IMG/VR virus record: IMGVR_UViG_3300025646_006475
Coordinates: 1-36,891 of that record
Source of the DNA: a virus
Length of the DNA stretch: 36,891 nucleotides
Strand: one strand, 5' to 3'
Notes under the pieces: generated by a model
Seen by the model: the letters and a program-made list of their open reading frames with translations, nothing else
The model's database searches: none
What the model was told of the DNA's origin: nothing
Program-made: the position numbers and the translations under genes
In this document: positions 6,520 to 14,208 of the stretch, piece after piece
How the letters are laid out: each line of letters opens with the position of its first letter
Position numbering within the stretch: the stretch's first letter is position 1

Positions 6520-8283
6520 ATGTCATTAAATAAAGAACAAGTAATATTAGAATATAGTAAGTGTTTAAAGAACACGTCATACGCCTTAAAGTCATACCTT
6601 CAAACTTATGATAATACACAATCAAGGTATGTCCCATTAGAATTATTTCCTGACCAAGTAAGGTTAGTGGAGGACTATGATGAAAACAATGAAAACATTG
6701 CTTTAAAATATAGACAGGCTGGTGTATCCACAGTAACCGCTGCGTGGGCAAGTAAAAAGTTAGTTTTTGCAAGAAAAAATAAACCTGAAAAGGTTCTTAT
6801 TATTGCAAACAAATTGGATACCTCTGTGGAGTTTGCGAATAAAATTCGTGAGTTTACGGACCAATGGCCTAGTTGGATTGGAGTTGGGTTTTCAACTGAG
6901 AAAAATGCTGCAAAACATTACAAATTAAGTAATGGTTGTGAGGTTAAAGCGGTTGCGACATCTAAAGACGCACTTCGTGGTTATAGCCCCACCATATTAA
7001 TATTTGACGAGGCAGCGTTTATTGATGCTGATAGTGATTTCTGGGCGGCTTGTATGGCATCACTTTCAACAGGTGGTAAAGTTATTGTTATTTCAACACC
7101 AAACGGATACGACCCGATTTATTATTCAATCTATGACCAAGCCATTAAGGGAATGAATGATTTTAAAATAACGGAAATGTATTGGTACAGAGACCCACGT
7201 TATTCTAAAGATTTAAAGTTAATTAAAGTTAAGGACATTATTCATTATATGTTAAACAGGGAAGAATATAATGATAATGAAATTATATTGGACTATGGTC
7301 ATATTGACCCGAGAGTTCGTGATTTTGAGGAAATAAAACTTCGTTTTGCTGATGGGTACAAACCATATTCATCTTGGTTTGAGTCTATGGCTAAAAAACT
7401 TAAATTTGATAAGAGAAAGATTTCTCAGGAATTGGAGTGTAATTTCTTGGGTTCGGGTGATAACGTATTTGATGCTAATCAAATTGAAGATTTAAAAACC
7501 ACAATGATTAAAGAACCGACCACCAAAATGATGAGTGGTTCGCTTTGGATATGGGAAGAACCAAAAGAAGGACACAAATATATTATGGGTGTTGACGTAT
7601 CAAGGGGAGACTCTGAAGACTTTTCAACGTTCCAAATATATGACTTTGACGAAAGGGAACAAGTTGCCGAGTATATTGGAAAACTACCACCTGACGTATT
7701 AGCTGAGATATGTTATAAGTGGGGGTTAATGTATAAAGCATTTATTGTAATTGATATTACCGGTGGTATGGGTGTTACCACATCAAGAAAGTTACAAGAG
7801 ATGGGTTATAAAGATTTATATGTTGATGGTATTGAATTTGGTAATCCTTGGAAATATAATCCAAAACAACATGAGAAAATTCCTGGTCTAAACTTTAATG
7901 CTAAAAGGGTTCAAATTATTTCAGCTTTTGAGGAAGGATTAAGACATGGATTAAAAATATATTCAATGAGATTGTTGAATGAAATGTCAACATTCATTTA
8001 TATCAATGGTAGACCTGACCACCAAAAAGGACATCATGATGATTTAATTATGTCTTTGGCGATGGCCATATATGTTAGTGAATCATCATTTAGTTCGTTG
8101 AAGAAAGTTGAACAGACGACAAAAGTGATGTTGGAGTCTTGGCATGTTGAAACAAAAGAGAGACCTAATGAGGAATATTTTAACCCTGCAATTCCTGTTT
8201 CTTCACCAAATAGAAGAACTTATGGTAATAATCCAAGCAAAAGTGATTATGAAAAGTATTTATGGTTATTCGGTGGGCGTTAA
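6520..8283 (+). CDS. Terminase large subunit (T4 gp17-like)
   Basis: A 587-aa DNA-packaging motor ATPase and nuclease, close in length to T4 gp17 (610 aa). ATPase domain: a Walker A-like RQAGVST at 65-71, Walker B ILIFDE at 159-164 followed by AAF, and coupling motif ISTPNG at 191-196. The RNase H-like nuclease has metal-binding acids in GVDVSRGD (about 357-364), IDITGG (about 411-416) and HHDD (505-508). It docks on the portal and pumps DNA into the prohead, cutting concatemers. The ATG directly follows a terminator T-run, so no SD is present; the AAGG upstream lies within the hairpin stem. The portal gene follows 36 bases later. Confidence 0.96.
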   Translation: MSLNKEQVILEYSKCLKNTSYALKSYLQTYDNTQSRYVPLELFPDQVRLVEDYDENNENIALKYRQAGVSTVTAAWASKKLVFARKNKPEKVLIIANKLDTSVEFANKIREFTDQWPSWIGVGFSTEKNAAKHYKLSNGCEVKAVATSKDALRGYSPTILIFDEAAFIDADSDFWAACMASLSTGGKVIVISTPNGYDPIYYSIYDQAIKGMNDFKITEMYWYRDPRYSKDLKLIKVKDIIHYMLNREEYNDNEIILDYGHIDPRVRDFEEIKLRFADGYKPYSSWFESMAKKLKFDKRKISQELECNFLGSGDNVFDANQIEDLKTTMIKEPTTKMMSGSLWIWEEPKEGHKYIMGVDVSRGDSEDFSTFQIYDFDEREQVAEYIGKLPPDVLAEICYKWGLMYKAFIVIDITGGMGVTTSRKLQEMGYKDLYVDGIEFGNPWKYNPKQHEKIPGLNFNAKRVQIISAFEEGLRHGLKIYSMRLLNEMSTFIYINGRPDHQKGHHDDLIMSLAMAIYVSESSFSSLKKVEQTTKVMLESWHVETKERPNEEYFNPAIPVSSPNRRTYGNNPSKSDYEKYLWLFGGR

Positions 8284-8319
8284 ACTTTATTATACTCACC
8301 AGTAAATTATGTTTATAAT

Positions 8320-10182
8320 ATGAGCGAAAATAATTTGACAGTATGGCAACGATTATCTCAGACACTGGGACCTGACTCGTTATTGAATCAGGATTTGCCA
8401 ACTTATAAGTTTGATAAGAAAGAACTTTTAAGAACAAAAAGTAAAGAAGAATACGAAAGAGAAAAACTACAGGCTCAACAAACAAAGTTTTTGTCTAATC
8501 AATGGGCTAAAGTAGAAAATAATTTATATTCACAAGCCTTATACTACGAACCAACAAGACTTGCATCGTATTACGATTATGAGTCAATGGAATATACACC
8601 TGAAATTGCAGCTGCGTTGGATACATATGCAGAAGAATCAACCACATCAAATGATGATGGTTATATGTTGCAAATTTATTCTGAATCTAAAAGAATTAAA
8701 TCTGTATTAGGTGATTTGTTTAATAATGTTTTGGACATTAACACAAACTTGCCAATGTGGACAAGAAATACCTGTAAGTATGGTGACAACTTTGTGTATT
8801 TAAAGTTGGACCCTGAGAAAGGTATTGTCGGTAGTTTCCAACTTCCAAATATTGAAGTGGAACGTCTTGAGAGGGGTATGAAGGGTAAGATTGCTGCAGG
8901 TACTAGTGCCAATACCGCTGAGACTCAGAAGAATCTTAGATTTACTTGGAAAGCTAAAGATTTGGAATTTCAATCATGGGAAATGGCTCACTTTAGATTG
9001 TTAGGTGATGATAGAAGACTTCCATATGGTACATCAATGTTGGAAAAGGCGAGAAGAATTTGGAAACAATTGGTTCTTGCTGAGGACGCAATGTTAATTT
9101 ATAGAACATCAAGAGCACCAGAAAGAAGGGTGTTTAAGGTATATGTTGGTAATATGGATGATGCTGATATTCAACCATATGTTCAAAGATTTGCCAATCA
9201 ATTTAAGAGAGACCAAATTTCAGACCCGACATCAGGTAACGTTGATTTAAGATTCAATCAAATGGCGGTTGACCAAGACTTCTTTGTACCTGTTCGTGAC
9301 CCAGGAGCACCAAATCCAATTGATACATTACCAGGAGCGACTAACTTATCTGAAATTGCGGATATTGAATATATTCAAAAGAAATTATTAACAGCATTAA
9401 GAATACCAAAAGCGTTCTTAGGGTTTGAAGAGGTTGTTGGTGATGGTAGAAACTTGTCATTACAGGATATTCGTTTCGCAAGAACAATCAATAGAATTCA
9501 AAAAAGTATGTTGGCTGAGTTAAATAAAGTAGCAATCATACATTTATTTATATTAGGATTTGAGGATGAATTATCTAACTTTGTTTTAGGTTTAACTAAT
9601 CCGTCAAAACAATCTGACTTATTAGCAATTGATGTTTGGAAAGAAAAGATGTTGTTGTTTAAAGATGCTGTTATGCCGATTGAAGGTATAGCACCTGTAT
9701 CACAAACTTGGGCTAAGAAACATATTCTTGGATTCTCTGATGAAGAGATTAAGTTGGATTACCAACAACAAAGACTTGAAAAAGCGGTTTCTGCTGAACT
9801 TCAAAATACTGCACAAGTTATCAGTAAAACAGGATTATTTGATAATATTGACAAACTTTATTCAAGTTATTCAGGTCAAACTTCAGGTGAAGGAGTACCA
9901 CCAGCACCGGGTGGTGAAACAGGTGGTGAAACATTTGGCGGTGGAGGTGAAACGTTTGGCGGTGGAGGTGAAACGTTTGGCGGTGGTGAGGAAACACCTG
10001 CACCTGCTGAAACACCCGCACCGGCAGAAACTGAAATAACACCTGAATCTGTTGATAGAAATAGAATGAATATTCTTCTTGAAGAAGATTTAATTGAAGG
10101 TTCAAAATTCATTGACTTGGGTAAAGGTTCCAATTCTTTGGGTGAAATGGACAAGGCTTTGGAAAAACTCCTTAATGGGTAA
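8320..10182 (+). CDS. Portal protein (T4 gp20-like)
   Basis: A 620-aa portal vertex protein, longer than T4 gp20 (524 aa). The core carries features typical of gp20-like portals: LASYYDYESMEYTPEIAAAL near 86-105, an FRLLGDDRRLPYGTS segment, and the helix-rich DIEYIQKKLLTALRIPKAFL segment in the crown/wing region. It forms the dodecameric entry ring for DNA and nucleates prohead assembly. The extra length is a C-terminal tail with a GETFGGG triplication (9925-9987) and Pro-Ala-Glu repeats, ending in a short helix. The leader is GTTTATAAT directly before the ATG, a relaxed form of the TATTTATA box. Confidence 0.95.
   Translation: MSENNLTVWQRLSQTLGPDSLLNQDLPTYKFDKKELLRTKSKEEYEREKLQAQQTKFLSNQWAKVENNLYSQALYYEPTRLASYYDYESMEYTPEIAAALDTYAEESTTSNDDGYMLQIYSESKRIKSVLGDLFNNVLDINTNLPMWTRNTCKYGDNFVYLKLDPEKGIVGSFQLPNIEVERLERGMKGKIAAGTSANTAETQKNLRFTWKAKDLEFQSWEMAHFRLLGDDRRLPYGTSMLEKARRIWKQLVLAEDAMLIYRTSRAPERRVFKVYVGNMDDADIQPYVQRFANQFKRDQISDPTSGNVDLRFNQMAVDQDFFVPVRDPGAPNPIDTLPGATNLSEIADIEYIQKKLLTALRIPKAFLGFEEVVGDGRNLSLQDIRFARTINRIQKSMLAELNKVAIIHLFILGFEDELSNFVLGLTNPSKQSDLLAIDVWKEKMLLFKDAVMPIEGIAPVSQTWAKKHILGFSDEEIKLDYQQQRLEKAVSAELQNTAQVISKTGLFDNIDKLYSSYSGQTSGEGVPPAPGGETGGETFGGGGETFGGGGETFGGGEETPAPAETPAPAETEITPESVDRNRMNILLEEDLIEGSKFIDLGKGSNSLGEMDKALEKLLNG
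9925..9987 (+). repeat. Three 21-bp tandem repeats in the portal gene
   Basis: Three consecutive 21-bp units, GGTGAAACRTTTGGCGGTGGW, encode GETFGGG three times. The second and third units are identical up to the final base. The repeat is in frame, so copy-number change would lengthen or shorten the tail without frameshift. Confidence 0.9.
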
Positions 10183-10190
10183 TATTTATT
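10183..10190 (+). promoter_or_regulatory. TATTTATT box before the 235-aa gene
   Basis: ATATTTATTA, sense orientation, 14 bases before the ATG at 10205 and directly after the portal stop codon. Confidence 0.4.
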
Positions 10191-10204
10191 ATTAAAGTAA
10201 TATC

Positions 10205-10912
10205 ATGAAATTCGGAATCATTAAATCTAAAATTGATAAAATACTTGTTGAGTCATACGGTACTGAACAGTTTAAAAACAATATTTTAAAATTCAAACAA
10301 ACTATATTAGCAAATAAAAAATTAAGTAAGTTATATTACTTATACGATAATTTGAGTTCTAAAAGAGGTTTAAATGAATCTGTTGCCAAAGAATTTTTGG
10401 AAGAAAATGTAAATTATTTTAACTCAATTAAACTTGAGAAAAAAGATATTAATATTCTTGAATCTTTTGTTGGTAATGTTAAATCTGAAAATAACTATCA
10501 GGACATTGACAACGTTTTATATCCAAATATTTTAAATCTTGAATCAAAAATTGAATCTAAGAAAAATATTATTGAAACTTTAAAACAGAAAAAGGAAATT
10601 GTTGAATCTAAAGTTCAGTTACCAATTAGTTCCATGGTTAAAATTGCGAACAATACTTTTAAAAGTTATTTGGATAGTTTAGATGAGTCTGTAAAGCAAG
10701 AGGTTTCTAATATTTTGAATTCATCGGATGAAGAATTGAAACCTATCTTTGAAAATACCAAAGAAAAAACTTTGGAAAAATTAAATATGTTAAATGAAAA
10801 CTTGGACGAAGCGACAAGTTTAAAACTACAAGAAACAATTGATAAGGTAAAAACTGAAACTTATAACAAGAAGAATTATGTTAAATTAGTTTCATTATAT
10901 GAAAGTTTATAA
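10205..10912 (+). CDS. Helical protein in the gp67/gp68 position
   Basis: A 235-aa protein predicted almost entirely helical and coiled-coil (LESKIESKKNIIETLKQKKE near 115-134). In T4 the genes between portal and protease (67 and 68) encode small prohead-core proteins. The position and helical character suggest an analogous core or internal protein, though no sequence match is visible. The N-terminus MKFGIIKSKIDKILVESYGT and several KLxES elements may include prohead protease sites. Its stop overlaps by six bases with the end of the convergent bS21 gene. Confidence 0.75.
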   Translation: MKFGIIKSKIDKILVESYGTEQFKNNILKFKQTILANKKLSKLYYLYDNLSSKRGLNESVAKEFLEENVNYFNSIKLEKKDINILESFVGNVKSENNYQDIDNVLYPNILNLESKIESKKNIIETLKQKKEIVESKVQLPISSMVKIANNTFKSYLDSLDESVKQEVSNILNSSDEELKPIFENTKEKTLEKLNMLNENLDEATSLKLQETIDKVKTETYNKKNYVKLVSLYESL

Positions 10913-11095
10913 GTCGTTATTTTTTAATGACTGAACATACTTAGCCTTTTGCATTTGTTCTCTTTTTTTAACTGACTTTTTTGTATATTCTTGTCTCGCT
11001 CTTAATTTTTCATTTTGTTTGGTTTTAATAACCTTACCTTTAAGGGTTTTTAACGCCTTTTCAATACCTTTTTTATCAACCTTTACTTTTAGCAT
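10907..11095 (-). CDS. rpsU: Ribosomal protein bS21
   Basis: A 62-aa basic protein with the bS21 family pattern across its whole length: VKVDKKGIEKALKTLKGKV at the N-terminus, then LRARQEYTKKSVKKREQMQK, then AKYVQSL. bS21 is a 30S platform protein near the 3' end of 16S rRNA. The TKxSV and KAKY elements resemble Bacteroidota bS21, and Tyr53 aligns with a tyrosine that, as I recall, helps sequester the anti-Shine-Dalgarno sequence in Flavobacterium ribosomes. The gene lies antisense within the rightward head module, convergent with the 235-aa gene, so it is probably expressed at another time. Its leader (GTTATTTAATAGTAT) has no SD. Phage-encoded bS21 is documented in marine and large phages. 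Confidence 0.88.
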   Translation of the reverse strand: MLKVKVDKKGIEKALKTLKGKVIKTKQNEKLRARQEYTKKSVKKREQMQKAKYVQSLKNNDL

Positions 11096-11194
11096 ATACT
11101 ATTAAATAACACAATATTATCAAAAAATTTTGACTGATGTAGTTTTATTGCATATATTTTTGGAAAATAAACAAAGATTTATGTTAAAAAATAT

Positions 11195-11653
11195 ATGAAG
11201 AAGGGGAAAACCGCAAAGTTAAACGGTTTTAACGATGTAAAGGCGAGTTACGGAACTGTGGATTCAAAAGAGTTTAAATCAATCTACCTAAACCTACAAT
11301 CGTGGGTAACACCTAAAGACGACTATGATAATTGGAATAGAATTGTTTCAAATTTACACCGAGGTATTAAACACACGGTTCATAATAATCTAAATAATAA
11401 AATGTTCACACACAATATCATTGTGGACTTAGATTTACGAACAAGTGGTATATCATACGGTAAAAAGAGTTTTATGAATTTAGAGATAACTTTATTCCTA
11501 AAACAAGAAATTGATTTTAAATCAACAGAATTAAAAGAATCATTAAAAACTATTACAAAAGAAATTTATATTGAAGATTTAAAAAAGAATAATTATCTAT
11601 CATTTACAACATCTAAAAAAGGAAAAACAACTTTACAGACAAATACACAATAA
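11195..11653 (+). CDS. Hypothetical protein, 152 aa
   Basis: A basic, alpha/beta-looking protein. Visible features are an aromatic-rich segment LNLQSWVTPKDDYDNWNRIV at about 29-48, a strand pair NIIVDLDLRTSGISYG and SFMNLEITLFLKQ, then a Lys-rich C-terminal part. It sits between the antisense bS21 gene and the prohead protease. In T4 this interval holds small prohead-core genes, but composition and predicted fold do not resemble a core protein. No function is assigned. Confidence 0.75.
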   Translation: MKKGKTAKLNGFNDVKASYGTVDSKEFKSIYLNLQSWVTPKDDYDNWNRIVSNLHRGIKHTVHNNLNNKMFTHNIIVDLDLRTSGISYGKKSFMNLEITLFLKQEIDFKSTELKESLKTITKEIYIEDLKKNNYLSFTTSKKGKTTLQTNTQ

Positions 11654-11658
11654 CAAAG

Positions 11659-11666
11659 TATTTATA
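11659..11666 (+). promoter_or_regulatory. TATTTATA box before the prohead protease gene
   Basis: GTATTTATAA, sense orientation, 12 bases before the ATG at 11679 and just after the stop of a co-directional gene. Confidence 0.45.
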
Positions 11667-11678
11667 ATAAAACTTGTT

Positions 11679-12395
11679 ATGAAAGTATTAGGTGCTAACG
11701 AAATTGGTAAAGGTATATTAATTGAATGGGATGCAGGATATGTATCACCAAGTGAATTTAAAAATGATGTGGTACTTAGAGAATCTAAGAACTTAACAGA
11801 TTATTCAAAACCGTTTGAATTCTATGCGGTTCTTCAAAAATATGATACACCGAATAGAAATGGTAGAATATATCCTGAGGCGATATTAAAGAGAGAATCT
11901 GAAAATTATAAAAAAGCAATTGCTAAAGGCACTTCATTATCAGAATTAAATCACCCTGAATCATCTTTAATTGATTTGGACCGTGTATCTCACATGATTA
12001 CGGACATTTGGTGGGATGGTCATATTTTAATGGGTAAATTGAAATTATTAACATCACCAGGTTTTCATGAAAGAGGTGTTGTTACTACAAAGGGGGATAT
12101 TGCTGCCAACTTACTTAGACAAGGGGTTACATTAGGTATATCTTCAAGAGGAGTTGGTTCATTAAAAAAGGTTGGTGAGAAAAATGAAGTTCAACCTGAT
12201 TTTGAATTAATTTGTTTTGATTTGGTATCATCTCCATCTACACCAGGTGCTTATCTATTTACAGACCCATCTGAACGTGCGAATTTTGAAGAGAACCTTG
12301 AAGAAGAAAATCGTGAAAAAGAAATGAAAAGTGGAAAAGGTTTGGGTCGCTCTATTGACTTAATGAGTAAATTATCTCATTATTTGGATAGATAA
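11679..12395 (+). CDS. Prohead core protease (T4 gp21-like)
   Basis: A 238-aa serine protease of the herpesvirus assemblin-like fold. The catalytic His is His92 in SELNHPESS, and the nucleophile lies in GISSRG at 153-158 (Ser155 or Ser156). Other family-typical segments are FYAVLQKYDTPNRNGRIYP and SSPSTPGAYL. The enzyme is packaged in the prohead core, digests the scaffold and trims the capsid protein at (I/L)-x-E sites. A plausible gp23 site is visible (see the capsid entry). Length is close to T4 gp21 (212 aa). The C-terminal tail EENLEEENREKEMKSGK is probably removed by self-cleavage. Confidence 0.92.
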   Translation: MKVLGANEIGKGILIEWDAGYVSPSEFKNDVVLRESKNLTDYSKPFEFYAVLQKYDTPNRNGRIYPEAILKRESENYKKAIAKGTSLSELNHPESSLIDLDRVSHMITDIWWDGHILMGKLKLLTSPGFHERGVVTTKGDIAANLLRQGVTLGISSRGVGSLKKVGEKNEVQPDFELICFDLVSSPSTPGAYLFTDPSERANFEENLEEENREKEMKSGKGLGRSIDLMSKLSHYLDR

Positions 12396-12409
12396 AAATT
12401 CTTAACGTT

Positions 12410-12619
12410 ATGGATGAAAAATATTTTGTTGCGAAGGTGATGTATGAACTACCTGATGAAAATACAGGTAAGATTAAAAAAATCAGAGAAGAAAAACTTG
12501 TAAGAGGGTTTTCTGTTACGGATGTGGAAGCAAAAGTTACAGAAAGATATCAAGGATTTCAACACGATTGGAGAATTACAGGTGTAGTTGAAAGTCGTAT
12601 TGATGAAGTAATTGAATAA
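12410..12619 (+). CDS. DUF4494-like small protein
   Basis: A 69-aa protein starting MDEKYFVAKVMYELPDENTG. The pattern resembles DUF4494, a small family common in Bacteroidota and their phages: an initial aromatic-x-x-K-V strand, a charged loop with KIKKIREEKLV, then FSVTDVEAKVTERY. It is a tentative match made by eye. The function of the family is unknown. The gene lies between protease and scaffold genes, 14 bases after the protease stop, and is followed by a terminator. Confidence 0.7.
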   Translation: MDEKYFVAKVMYELPDENTGKIKKIREEKLVRGFSVTDVEAKVTERYQGFQHDWRITGVVESRIDEVIE

Positions 12620-12641
12620 AAATTATTCACCTAATTTAAAG

Positions 12642-12668
12642 AACCTCCATGAAAATGGGGGTTTTTTT
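12642..12668 (+). terminator. Rho-independent terminator after the DUF4494-like gene
   Basis: A 9-bp stem AACCTCCAT/ATGGGGGTT with one G-T pair and a GAAA tetraloop, followed by a T-run. It would separate the protease unit from the scaffold/capsid unit. Confidence 0.85.
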
Positions 12669-12711
12669 ATGCTCTTTTGGCGATAAAAATAAATTTTTTA
12701 AAAAATGGAAC

Positions 12712-12719
12712 TATTTATA
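12712..12719 (+). promoter_or_regulatory. TATTTATA box before the scaffold gene
   Basis: CTATTTATAG, sense orientation, 23 bases before the ATG at 12743 and downstream of a terminator, so a promoter is needed here. Confidence 0.5.
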
Positions 12720-12742
12720 GTGTATAAAAAAATATAATTTTT

Positions 12743-14182
12743 ATGTCGAATAAAAAATCATTAGCTGAAGAAGCGCTACTTCAAATGGAAAATTTGGAAA
12801 AAGTAGTAGCTGAAAATGCAAAAGGAATACTTGCTTCAACAATGAAGGAAGAAATCTCTGAATTGGTAAAAGAGTCGTTAAAAGAGACTGAAAACGAAGA
12901 ATCTGAAAAGATGGAAGCTTGGGAACAAGTTGAAGATGATGAGTTAGACATGGATGCGGAAGAAATGGGTGACATGGAAGACGTTGAAATGGGTGACGAA
13001 GAATCAGAAGACGAGGGAGAAGTTGAAATTGAAATGGGTTCTGATGAAGATGAAAACGATGAGGAAATGTTAGATATTGACATTGAACCTATTGACCTTA
13101 CCGGTGCATCTGATGAAGAAATTTTGAAAGTTTTCAAAATGATGGATGATTCTGATGGTATTATCGTAAAACAAGACGATGATGAGATTCATTTATCTGA
13201 TTCTGATGAAGATGTTGAATACATCATTCAAATGTCTGAATCTGACAAAGGTGTTGAACCTATGGAAGAAGAAGATTTAGAATTTGATGAATTCTCAATG
13301 GAAGATGGTAGTGAAGACATTTCTGCAGAAGAGTTACTTGACAAGATTTTTGCTGAAGAGCAAATGGAAGGTGACTACTCTGAAATGGAAGAAGGTGATT
13401 ATTCTGAAATGGAAGAAGATGATGACATCGTTTATGAAATCTCTTTTGATGATGACGATACAGAGGTTTCGGACGACACAGTTGAAGTTGAAATGGGTGA
13501 AGCTAAAAAACCTAAGAAACAAGGTTTTAATGATAAAGAAGACGACCACTTTGGAGGTAAAGACAAGGGTAAAAAACCAGGAATGTCTTTAAAGGGTAAG
13601 AGAGATGTTGCAGCAGCTGACGAAAAAAGAGCAGGTGACCGTAAGTATTCAAATGTGAAGACTATGGACAAAGACTCTAAAAAAGAAGAGGCTAAAGAAG
13701 CATCACGTACTTACGGAATGGGTTCTAAAGAAGGTCGTGGTTTAAGAAAAGGAATCACTAACAATAGAAACTTAACGTTCGAGGGAGTATCAAAAGAAGA
13801 AGTACAATTACTTAGAGAAAAGAATGAAGAGTACAGAAAAGCACTTAACATTTTTAGAGAAAAGTTAAATGAAGTTGCAGTTTTCAACTCAAACTTAGCA
13901 TACGCTACAAGATTGTTTACTGAACATTCAACAACTAAACAAGAGAAAATCAACATTTTAAGAAGATTTGATGATGTTGAAACTCTTAAAGAGTCTAAGA
14001 ATTTGTACGGCTTAATTAAAAATGAATTATCAGGTGGTAATTCAAGAATAAACGAGTCTCTTGAGCAAAAAATTGAGAAGACTAATTCTTCAGGTTCTGC
14101 GGTTAATTTGATTGAGTCTAAGACTTATGAAAATCCACAGTTCTTAAGAATGAAAGACTTAATGTCTAAAATAACAAAATAA
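12743..14182 (+). CDS. Prohead core scaffold protein (T4 gp22-like)
   Basis: A 479-aa protein located directly before the capsid gene, as T4 gene 22 is. Residues about 40-250 are extremely acidic and repetitive, with an imperfect GDYSEMEE tandem near 210-228. Residues about 265-340 are basic. The C-terminal ~120 residues are helical (EVQLLREKNEEYRKALNIFR, then a heptad-like stretch), as in gp22-like scaffolds. Scaffolds form the inner core on which gp23 assembles and are then destroyed by gp21. The protein is much longer than T4 gp22 (269 aa) because of the acidic insertion. It is separated from the capsid gene by 26 A-rich bases with an AAAACT repeat. Confidence 0.8.
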   Translation: MSNKKSLAEEALLQMENLEKVVAENAKGILASTMKEEISELVKESLKETENEESEKMEAWEQVEDDELDMDAEEMGDMEDVEMGDEESEDEGEVEIEMGSDEDENDEEMLDIDIEPIDLTGASDEEILKVFKMMDDSDGIIVKQDDDEIHLSDSDEDVEYIIQMSESDKGVEPMEEEDLEFDEFSMEDGSEDISAEELLDKIFAEEQMEGDYSEMEEGDYSEMEEDDDIVYEISFDDDDTEVSDDTVEVEMGEAKKPKKQGFNDKEDDHFGGKDKGKKPGMSLKGKRDVAAADEKRAGDRKYSNVKTMDKDSKKEEAKEASRTYGMGSKEGRGLRKGITNNRNLTFEGVSKEEVQLLREKNEEYRKALNIFREKLNEVAVFNSNLAYATRLFTEHSTTKQEKINILRRFDDVETLKESKNLYGLIKNELSGGNSRINESLEQKIEKTNSSGSAVNLIESKTYENPQFLRMKDLMSKITK

Positions 14183-14208
14183 AACTTAAAAACTAAAATA
14201 AAACTAAA

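Noticed and set aside
9925-9987. Possible CRISPR-like repeats
   Set aside because: The units are contiguous without spacers and encode an in-frame GETFGGG repeat of the portal protein.
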